This document shows positions 56,045 to 64,000 of a DNA stretch of 64,000 nucleotides, in pieces; position 1 is the first letter of the stretch, and each line of letters opens with the position of its first letter. The notes beneath the pieces were generated by a model, which saw only the letters and a list, made by a program, of their open reading frames with translations, was not told the DNA's origin and did not search any database. A program made the position numbers and the translations under genes. Source of the stretch: Trichomonas vaginalis G3 (taxonomy: Eukaryota; Parabasalia; Trichomonadida; Trichomonadidae); assembly GCF_026262505.1 (NCBI RefSeq), contig NC_067207.1, positions 27,868,082 through 27,932,081 on the forward strand, given 5' to 3'.

Positions 56045-56496
56045 ATGTCTAGCGATTTCGCTATCTATATTCGAGACAAGCTTTTCGACAGCAAAACATC
56101 TGTCGACCATAAAATCTTACATAGTGTAAACAAGAAAGGGGAATTTGTTCTAAAGTTCTGTTTCTGGGAATATGACAAGAACCATAAAACATTAGGCAGA
56201 GAAGTCTTTAAGTTTGTCAATGACAGACTTGTTGACAGAGATGACGCCGATTGGAGAGATGAAGTCCAACAAAACTTCTTAGAATGCAAAGAAGACACAT
56301 GCGCTGTTCTTGAAGATGAATAGAAAACAGAATAGATGAGCTATTAAAGGACAAAGAACTTTTACATAAATATGGTTGCGCCAAATTTGACATAACTCCA
56401 CCAGAAAAGAAGAAGAAAGAAAAGAAAGAAAAGAAAGTAGAAGAAGAGAAGAAAGAACCTGAACCAGTTCCAGAGAAAAAGAAATTTGACATGTAA
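56045..56496 (+). pseudogene. Lys/Glu-tailed protein, element 2 (broken copy)
   Basis: Begins MSSDFAIYIRDKLFDSKTSV; small alpha/beta region, then a Lys/Glu/Pro tail ending KKKFDM. Divergent from the ATPase with 36 bp between start codons. Function unknown. Confidence 0.5.
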
Positions 56497-56511
56497 AATA
56501 AAATTTTATTT

Positions 56512-56973
56512 TTAGAACATTTCTGGGTCAATGTCAATGTTCTCTTCCTCTTTAGGGGCAAACACTGGCTTAGACTCTAAAATCTTTTTACCCAATTTAC
56601 CTTGAACTTCAACTATCTTAGACTCATAATATTCATAGTCGTCTGCTTTCTTTGGTTCATAAGGTATAACAAGTTTGTATGCTTTGCCTTCTTTAAGGTT
56701 TGAGAACCTTCTGTCAAAATTTTCTTTGACTGCTAAAAACCTTCTATGTCTAAGTCTTCAAATTTCGCACCATTTTTAGTCACAATAGCAAACTTAACTG
56801 GTTCGATGTTCCAAACTTTGCTGAATGAAGACTTTTCAAAATGGTAGAGTAAACATTCAAATATGTGAATGGGTCTAGTTCTTCTTTAAGTCCTGACATG
56901 TACTTGTTTACTGAGATGAATTTTGCCATCTTTTCTATCGGATAAAAAAATATTTTTTTTAAAATTTACTCAT
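56512..56973 (-). pseudogene. Helicase-linked hypothetical protein, element 2 (broken copy)
   Basis: Counterpart of 10495-10953. Its ATG overlaps the last codons of the helicase gene. Confidence 0.55.
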
Positions 56974-58198
56974 AAAAATTTTTCTTTGTATATACACCAT
57001 TCTGTACGTCTAAAAGACTTTTGACATTTGCCAAGAATGTTCGTTTAGACGCTGTCATATAACCATATTCTTGACAATATTGTTTATACGAATCGTACAA
57101 TGACCTTTCATCTAAACACTCAAAGTCAGTTTCATCTATGAACAGTTCATATACACTCTTGTTTGCTTCTAACAATGTTTGTCTCTCTTCGGTATGTGGA
57201 ATTTGTCTTGGATTGAACTTAGAAATATCTAATGTCATAAAATATGAGAACAAGTGGTTGTAAAAGTCAGATGTCAAAGTTTCTGCTAAGTCGTCAAAAT
57301 ATTCTGTATCTTGCATATGAGAATCTGACGTTCTGACAACTACATATCTTCTGTCAGAACTTTCTAATTTCATCGGAACAGAATTGTTTGAAACCATAAT
57401 GAAGTTTGCAACATTTTCACAAACTCTTTGGTCTTTATATTTTCTTTCAACAACTCCAACTTTGTCTGTTATAAGACTCTTCAAAGCATCTGAGTTCAAA
57501 ACTTTTGTTGTATCTATACTTTGAAGTTCATTGCAAACTATAAGTTTCATATTCTCTATTGAGGAGTTAAACTTGCCACAGATGTTTTCTAAGTTTGTCA
57601 TATTCGGATTCGAATAACCTTCTAACAGTTTGCACAAAATATCTGTAAAGAATGTGTTCTTACCAGTTCCTTGCTTTCCAATTATAATGAGAGCAGTTTC
57701 ATTTTTAGCACTTGGATGTTGTAAGATGTTTGCAAACCAACATAAGATATACTCATAGACTCTTTCGTTTCCATTGCATATAATTTCTTTGACATGGTCT
57801 AACCAAGCTTCTATAATATTTTCTTTCCATTCTACTTGTTCGTATTTATATCCAGTGAAGATAGAATAGAAGTTTGGAGAAGGTGTATAAAACTTTATAC
57901 CTCGAACTGAAAAATCTTCTAACTTTGACAATAAGATATCCCAAGCATCTAACATCTTCATGCCAACTTGTACAACTTTTATTTTCTTAAGTTTCTGTCT
58001 ACATTCTTGTTCAGACACTATTGTTGCTCTTGGTTTGTTAAAGACAACATCCCATTCTTTCATAACATAACATTCTGGGGCAGAGTCAACATAAATGACT
58101 AAACGTTTCAAATTCTCGACTGCTTTGTTATAGTCTCTAAAACACATATTTCTGAATGCTTGGAAGTCATAAAAATCTGAAACATCTATTCTGTACAT
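56966..58198 (-). CDS. SF3/D5-like helicase (410 aa)
   Basis: Open frame. Residues 1-150 are an N-terminal domain with no clear primase motif. The SF3 core: ALIIIGKQGTGKNTFFTDIL (Walker A) near 165-185, LIVCNELQS (Walker B) near 220, FIMVSNNSVPMKLESSDRRYVVV (motif C and arginine region) near 260-285. The last 100 residues form a helical winged-helix-like tail (SLYDSYKQYCQEYGYMTASKRTF). D5-type helicases unwind DNA at origins of NCLDVs, virophages and P4-like phages. Start context TTTTTATAAAAATG. Confidence 0.83.
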   Translation of the reverse strand: MYRIDVSDFYDFQAFRNMCFRDYNKAVENLKRLVIYVDSAPECYVMKEWDVVFNKPRATIVSEQECRQKLKKIKVVQVGMKMLDAWDILLSKLEDFSVRGIKFYTPSPNFYSIFTGYKYEQVEWKENIIEAWLDHVKEIICNGNERVYEYILCWFANILQHPSAKNETALIIIGKQGTGKNTFFTDILCKLLEGYSNPNMTNLENICGKFNSSIENMKLIVCNELQSIDTTKVLNSDALKSLITDKVGVVERKYKDQRVCENVANFIMVSNNSVPMKLESSDRRYVVVRTSDSHMQDTEYFDDLAETLTSDFYNHLFSYFMTLDISKFNPRQIPHTEERQTLLEANKSVYELFIDETDFECLDERSLYDSYKQYCQEYGYMTASKRTFLANVKSLLDVQNGVYTKKNFYE

Positions 58199-58228
58199 TT
58201 TTATAAAAATAAAAAAAATATTATTTTT

Positions 58229-59026
58229 TTATTCTTGACTTTGTTGTTCCATTTGTTGCATTTGTTGTTCTTGAGCTATTTGTTGTTGAAGTTGTTCTTG
58301 TAATACAATACTTTCACCAGTTGCATCTTCCAATTCGAAACTTTCTGCCGTCATTGACAAATACATAGGACATAAAAGTTTTACAGGAACAAAGTTTGCG
58401 TCAACTAAGGTTAAGTTTATGTTTGCTAAAGTGTTTGAGTTTACTAAAGCTGAAAACTCTGCATTCGAATGAACAATAGGCAAACCAGCAGAGAAAGTAT
58501 TGTTTATACGCATAAGTATCTTTTGGTCATAATAGTTTCTGTCGACATTCGAATAACACTTTGAACCTAAGTTTGAAACAATATATAAAATAGGTGTGCT
58601 TAAAGTCAATGGAACAGACATTCCTTGTATGACACCTTTTCCTGTTATAGGAAACTGTTGGTAGTAAAAACCAGATATAAGTTTTGTATTATAGCTCATA
58701 TTGTTTATAGTAAACTCAGTCGGACATCCAAACATAATGAAACCTGCTCTAGTTGCAGCACATGTTACACTCGTCCTTAAAGTATTAAATAAGTCAACAA
58801 AACCTGTTGGTGGTATATCTGAGTAAGTATCTTCAAAGGAGTATTTTTTACCATTCACAACAATAAAATCTTCTGGTGTCAAAAGAGCAAAACAGGCTTT
58901 AGTCGTCATTGTGTTTAAAGTTAGTTTACAATATCGTCCTTGAGGACTTTGTAAGTTTGTTGTTATAGAATTATATGACTCAGGGTTTTTAGTCGTAATA
59001 GTATAAACCACTATGTCTTCTGCCAT
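58229..59026 (-). CDS. Candidate minor capsid (penton) protein (265 aa)
   Basis: MAEDIVVYTITTKNPESYNS start. Predicted nearly all beta with short loops, then a Gln-rich tail (QQIAQEQQMQQMEQQ). Size and place beside the capsid and helicase genes fit the single jelly-roll penton protein of Polintons, but that is inference; structure prediction would decide. An upstream non-ATG extension was rejected. Confidence 0.5.
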   Translation of the reverse strand: MAEDIVVYTITTKNPESYNSITTNLQSPQGRYCKLTLNTMTTKACFALLTPEDFIVVNGKKYSFEDTYSDIPPTGFVDLFNTLRTSVTCAATRAGFIMFGCPTEFTINNMSYNTKLISGFYYQQFPITGKGVIQGMSVPLTLSTPILYIVSNLGSKCYSNVDRNYYDQKILMRINNTFSAGLPIVHSNAEFSALVNSNTLANINLTLVDANFVPVKLLCPMYLSMTAESFELEDATGESIVLQEQLQQQIAQEQQMQQMEQQSQE

Positions 59027-59031
59027 TTTAC

Positions 59032-59613
59032 TTAGCAAATAAATTTTAATGAAATGTTGTGGTCGTCAAATATTTTTATAACGTCTGGGAAACTATATTT
59101 TAAGTTCAACGTTTCACCTCCTTTCATAACGTATATCTTGTCAATGACATTATATGAAACACCACAGCAACTAACGTCGGGTTCTATTTCTTTGATGTTT
59201 ATATCGTCTGCCTCTGTCAAAAGTTTCAATAGTTCTTTCAAAACTTCATGAGGTGCAATGACATATGAGTTCACTTTTACAGGGTTGTGTTCGACCAAGT
59301 TTAACATTATACCTAAAGCTTGACAAATCTTCTCCTGAGTTTGAAGTTTGTTTTTCAGTTGTTGGTAGTCGTTTCGAATATCTGCAACAGAACTTAAGTC
59401 TCTGCTAACTTCAGGGTATGTTGGTTGTTCTTTTACAGGAACAATTGTTATACCATCTTCGTCTTCGTATGGTTTCCCCACTTCAACATCTCTTTCTTTG
59501 ACATTGACAACAACACTTTGACTGTTTGTTTGAGTTGGTGAATTTAACTTCACATCTGCCACCGCCATTAAACCTTTTGAAACACTTACGCTTCTATTTT
59601 TCGGAAATGACAT
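59032..59613 (-). CDS. MSFPKN-family protein (193 aa)
   Basis: Start MSFPKNRSVSVSKGLMAVAD, 18 bp from the divergent gene's ATG. Residues 75-140 are helical, the end beta-rich (GVSYNVIDKIYVMKGGETLNLKY) with a CC pair. Unknown; likely virion or assembly related from position. Confidence 0.55.
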   Translation of the reverse strand: MSFPKNRSVSVSKGLMAVADVKLNSPTQTNSQSVVVNVKERDVEVGKPYEDEDGITIVPVKEQPTYPEVSRDLSSVADIRNDYQQLKNKLQTQEKICQALGIMLNLVEHNPVKVNSYVIAPHEVLKELLKLLTEADDINIKEIEPDVSCCGVSYNVIDKIYVMKGGETLNLKYSFPDVIKIFDDHNISLKFIC

Positions 59614-59631
59614 TTTACTTAGAATAAAAAG

Positions 59632-60051
59632 ATGGACGTATTTGAGTATCTCTTCGAATTGAAGCAGAACAAAGTTTACACACACAAACAATACAAATAC
59701 ATTGACAGAATAGTTCTTTATACAAACAATGGAAAATGTTATAGAATAGCAGTCTTTGCTGAACCAAAATATTTTCATAAAGCAAAGAAAGTTGGTATAA
59801 CTGAAATGGTGAAAGTTCTTGACGTTGACAAAAATATAACAACAAAACTTACAGATATTTCTAAAGGAAAGTTTATCTTACAATATTATGTCAAAACTGG
59901 CGTACTGTCAATATTTGACGGAGAGAAGTCAGTTCAAGAACAACTTACTGACCTGCTGCCAAAATCTGCTCGATGGAAGCTGTCGTTATGCCAATCTGAG
60001 GAGCCCCAGCAGGTTTCATCGAACGAATCTTCAAAAGAGCATCTTCCGTGA
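59632..60051 (+). CDS. MDVFEY-family protein, antisense overlap with capsid gene (139 aa)
   Basis: Starts MDVFEYLFELKQNKVYTHKQYKY. Residues 1-90 look like a small alpha/beta domain; the last 35 residues lie opposite the 3' end of the capsid region, a 107-bp antisense overlap. The overlap could be a tail gained by read-through or a means of mutual regulation. Unknown function. Confidence 0.5.
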   Translation: MDVFEYLFELKQNKVYTHKQYKYIDRIVLYTNNGKCYRIAVFAEPKYFHKAKKVGITEMVKVLDVDKNITTKLTDISKGKFILQYYVKTGVLSIFDGEKSVQEQLTDLLPKSARWKLSLCQSEEPQQVSSNESSKEHLP

Positions 60052-61551
60052 AAAGTGCTATTGGTTTTGTAAACTTCTTTGCTCTCAATTCATCTGGACC
60101 GTCTCTGTCACCAGTATATTGTATTTGTACAGTACCAACAGTTGAAATACCACCCATAAAGTCTTCTGAGTCAGCAAATGGAATGCCAAGCCAAAAGTTT
60201 GAACGGTCTCCATTTGTATATTGAGTTTTTTGACCTCCTGTATGAGTCCATACTTTCACATATGGCATAATAGAACTTTGCATTTCAGGGTTTATGGTTG
60301 TTGTGAAGTTGTTGTTAAAGTTCATAGCATCTAATGTCAAGTTGTATGACCTCATATCCTCAACTGTAGAATATTCTTCTCTTGGATAATATTTGCCATC
60401 TATGTTTATATGATATTTAATACCAGGGTTGTAGAAACAAGAATAGTCATTTATAGTTCGTCTGAACAGTACAAACATAGTATCTGCATGTTTCATTGCA
60501 GTTGTTAAGGCAATATCTGTTCTTGCACCTGGGTCAGCACTTTGGTTTCCAACTTCACCTGCAAAGTCTTTGACAGATATTTGGTGTATAGGGAACATAA
60601 GTGGAACTGCAATATATTTGGCAGCTAAAGCATTTGAAATATCTGGGTCCAACATATAGACTGCAAGTCTGCTTTCTATTCTCTTGCATTCAAATTTTTC
60701 GCATGTGAACTTAACTGGGTCCCAAGCATCTCCAGCAGCATTGAAATAATAGTTTACTTCAGTGTTGAGGTTTGAGAAACCAAAGTCTAAGTCAACTTGT
60801 TTTTTGCAAAAGTCGGCGAATGACATTTTATTTGTTCCCACTACTTCTGTAAGAGTGAATGGGTCTTGTGTTGGTGCAATGACTAAGTTATTTTTGCTTG
60901 GAGTAAGTTCGATAGAAATTTTTCCTGCCCAGTTTGGCAAGTATCTTAAAAACCTGAAGATGAGGAAAGATGACAAAGGAACTCTAAGTTTCAGTTTTAC
61001 TTTGGTTACTGCTGCTGCAGTTTGTCCAGAAAGGTTAACATAAACTCCTGGAACGTTAGGGTCAAGTCTTCTTATTTTCTCAATGGTGGCATACTGGTCT
61101 GTTTGTTCTCTAGCTTGTGGTTGTACTGAGTTTCTCAAAGCGAACCATTCATAGTTTGCCCATGTTACTGTTTGAACTAAGTCAGAGTTAGAATATATCT
61201 TATATCCCATGAAAACTTCTGGAGCATATTGGTATCCGACATAGAAAATTCCATTGCAACCTTTCTTGTCAGACAACTTGCAGAAGGTTTTATTTCAATG
61301 TCTTGTTCCACGTATAAGAAAGAGTTGTCAATAGAAATTATATGAAACCTGTCGCAAGCAATATCTACTGTTGTTGAAGAACCTTCTCCAAACTCACCTA
61401 CGTTTCCATAAGAAACAGCAGTTGTATATTCGTAAGTTCCAGGAACTATTTCTGACCTTCTAATGGCATTGTCGCATTCGTTATACCATTCGGAAACATT
61501 TCCATTCATGGCATCCAAAACTGTTGGCGTTATATTCTGAGCGGCGTACAT
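59945..61551 (-). pseudogene. Major capsid protein candidate, element 2 (broken copy)
   Basis: Counterpart of 5924-7525; about 530 codons of beta-rich sequence, the right size for a double jelly-roll capsid. Includes the segments WFALRNSVQPQAREQTDQ and FRFLRYLPNWAGKISIEL. Same start leader as element 1 (TTTTTACTCATATGAA). Broken copy. Confidence 0.62.
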
Positions 61552-61583
61552 TTCATATGAGTAAAAATATAGAATAGTTGGAT

Positions 61584-64000
61584 TTATATGTCATAATAGA
61601 ACCCACTCCGACCAAGCTTTACTTTCTTCCTGACTGAGTTTTTAACTCTTCTTTTTCCTTCATTGCCCTCTGCTTGAAGTTGTTGCATCTTTGCATTATG
61701 TTCATCTAGTATGTTGCAAATTTCCCATGTCCTTTTTGCCTTTTGGCTCTGGTCGCCCATCTCAGGTAACCTATATCCTAGAAAGAGTTTGTCATAGTCT
61801 GTATTTGAGTCTTCGCGTATTGTTTGCATGACTCTTTCCTGAGTTTCCGGTTCAAGCGCTTCAAACAGTGCCTGTCCATATGGAATAAGCTCGTTTCCAA
61901 ATATATGTTTTTGTAGCCATTCTGGTTTTCTTTCCATGTTACCAACTATATCTTTTGTGAATGGGAAAGCTTTTACCCAATCTTTCAGTCTTGCGTCGTT
62001 TATTTCTGTAGTTGGTTTTATTTTGTCAAGGAACATGTTTTTCAATACTAACATTTCATTTGGTACTGTCCATTTGAGTTTTCTTAAATATTCATCCCTT
62101 CTCGATTCATCGTCTGCAAAGTAAGTTTTTATGACATTTTGTAAACTTTCGTTTGCAAGGTCATGTACAATAGGTTCTCTTCCTTCTCTCTCCCTAACTT
62201 TCTTTCTAAACTCTTCACCAAATATACCATCTTTATGGTTCTGTGTAGTTCTTTGAGATAAATGTTCTAGAACGTCAGGTGTTATATTTCCATCAGCCAT
62301 GTTCATTTCATACTGGTCCAAAATATCTGCATCTTTCATATCTTTCAATGGCATTAAAGCCGCGCTGAAAATACCAGCTATATCTGGTTCACCATTGACT
62401 TCCATTGCGTCTACAACTTCTTGGAATTGTGGTTGTAAGTTTATGAACCACCTATCCGGATTAGCTTTATGACCCATCTCATTGTAGTTCCATCGTCTGC
62501 AGAAACAAAAGTAGGTTTGTTTCCATCTTGGTTAGGTTCTGAATGAACTTTAAACAATGTTTCATTTCTATATGTTTTCTTGAAATTTAACCTTTTATTT
62601 TCACCGAGTTCATCCGAAGATTGAACGTTAAATGCTCGTAAGTAAAAAGGGTTGTTGTATTTGTGTACATTTTTTTTCAGTTCTTCCATTCTATGCTGGA
62701 TATTTTCATCTGATGTTGGAGTCTTTTGTATGTCGGCAAACATTTTTCGATATTCTTCTACTATGTCAGCCGAATTTTTTTTAGACTCTTGGAAATATTC
62801 CATATTCTCCGCATACTCTTGTTGAGGGTCAAGATTTTTCGGCTGTTCCAAATCTTCATCTAGTTCTGTGAAGTTAGTTTCCAAAGGAAGGACTTGTTCG
62901 TTTCCTTCAGGCTCTTCTAGCTGTTGTTGCTGAACTATTTCTTCCATGTCTGGTTGTATCTGAACTTCTTCCTGTGGAGTTTCTTGTACCTCATCTGCTG
63001 GCATTTCATATATTCCGAGACCGTTTTCAACAATTTCCCTATCTACGTCATCCGCATTCATAAGCTTTTGTTCTTTCGTTCCGTCTCTATTTTTTACGCG
63101 TTTCATGACGAAAGTTGAATTGTCATTTAGCTCTGACATCAAATATCTCGGAGTAAATTCATCCATGTCATTTGGATGATATGCTATTAAATCATATCCT
63201 TAGCGAGCTTGTATTTTCCAGGTTTGAGATTATATCCGTTTTGGTGCTGAGCCATAAAGCTAAATAGGTTCGGGTCAGTATTTCCATCCTTGAACTTTCT
63301 AATAGCTTCTTTATATCTGTCACTAAAGTCAACAGTATCTGGGAAACCACACTCTTCTTTAAGCATTTTTAAGAATTCTTGGTTTCCTTGTTCTCTACTT
63401 CTTTTATGTCCTTGCTCTGTTTGTGGTTGTTGTTGTGCAGGGTTTTGAACTGTTGGTTGCTGTGCTGGTTGTTGTGTTGGTTGTTGTGCTGGTTGTGGAG
63501 GTGGTTGTTGTGCTGGTTGTTGTGCATGCCTGTGTCTGTGTCCATGTGACGATGTAAATGTTCTAGGTAGTCCTGGTGCAGGTGCTTCTCTTGGAGGGTT
63601 TGGTGGTATATAAGTTCCACCAGCTGGCACATATGTTCCATCTGCAGCGTAATGTCCTACCTGACTTTTCGTTTTTAAGAAAGCATTTACTAGGTCTGTT
63701 TTGGTCTGTTGTAACTCTTTTTCTTGACTTTTCACAACAGTTGCTCTAACGGCGTCATAGGCACTTTGAACTGCCTGTCTAGTTGCTGCATCTGTTATTT
63801 TCGTCATATTTTGTGCTACTTCTCTTAACTCTTTGTCGAAACCTTCAGACTTCAGTTTCTTTCCAGATGAGAAGTCGTTCACTTGTTTCACCTTACTATG
63901 AAGAGCTTCGAAGGCGTTCTTAAAGTCAGCATTCGTTAAAGCTTCATTTGAACTGTCTTCATCCGCTTGTATTTTTGTCCTTATTGACCCTATGAGTTGG
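61584..64000 (-). pseudogene. Structural-type block, element 2 (broken copy, runs past window edge)
   Basis: Counterpart of the element 1 block at 2732-5891: basic C-terminal segment (KRRVKNSVRKKVKLGRSGF), acidic Gln-rich segment, Pro/Gln/His-rich segment with many QQPAQQP-type repeats, and coiled coil. The Gln-rich repeat is longer here than in element 1. Broken copy. Its beginning and the far terminal repeat are outside the window. Confidence 0.6.

Larger units (their letters stand above)
40741..64000 (-). mobile_element. Maverick/Polinton element 2 (left end in window, right end outside)
   Basis: Starts with 32 A residues and the same 51-bp terminal core as element 1, and holds the same core genes in opposite orientation. 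By comparison with element 1 about 2-3 kb is missing beyond the window. The visible part shows roughly eight breaks; polymerase, integrase, helicase, fibre, penton candidate and methyltransferase regions are open. The shared parts are nearly identical to element 1, so both insertions look recent. Confidence 0.93.

Overview
The window reads as nuclear DNA of a trichomonad, most likely Trichomonas vaginalis. The evidence is AT-rich, intron-poor, tightly packed genes, TCAYW-type initiators a few bases before ATG codons, a Tvmar1-type mariner transposon, a DUF3447-style ankyrin-repeat gene, and two large Maverick/Polinton elements with poly-A/poly-T outer ends. All identifications are by eye; no database search was possible.

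Layout. 1-1060: 5' part of a host WD40 (POC1-like) gene, minus strand. 1163-26250: a complete Maverick (element 1) between 6-bp TATTTA target duplications. 26257-40740: host segment with a TPX2-N-like gene, a small ankyrin gene, a 1,304-bp mariner that looks whole, a helical protein gene, ribosomal protein eL22, a large parallel beta-helix protein, an ankyrin gene interrupted by one in-frame stop, and a ~3.0-kb Mutator-like (MULE) element. 40741 to the window end: a second Maverick (element 2), same family, opposite orientation, running off the right edge.

The two Mavericks share a core. In element 2 order it is: adenine methyltransferase, 43-aa membrane protein, 120-aa protein, MG-start amphipathic protein, 282-aa protein, phage-type fibre, integrase, a second MG-start amphipathic protein, two small proteins, DNA polymerase B; then an accessory island; then packaging ATPase, SF3 helicase, candidate penton, capsid and a structural block. 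Several modules are paired head to head with only 16-18 bp between start codons. Both elements are fossils with some broken parts: element 1 by roughly fifteen to twenty breaks, the visible part of element 2 by roughly eight. Close similarity of shared parts (one 120-aa protein is identical) suggests they are young.

The most unusual features are: (i) an accessory island between ATPase and polymerase that differs completely between the copies (HNH gene and small genes in element 1; KilA-N, DUF3627-like and T5orf172 genes plus a tRNA-like gene in element 2); (ii) in both islands a bipartite array of 21-bp repeats split by the same 11-bp core, a candidate origin or control region; (iii) termini holding a small hairpin whose stem differs between ends but stays paired, with signs that end sequences have been exchanged; (iv) a perfect three-way-junction cruciform in the MULE; (v) a D12-class adenine methyltransferase overlapping a membrane microprotein.
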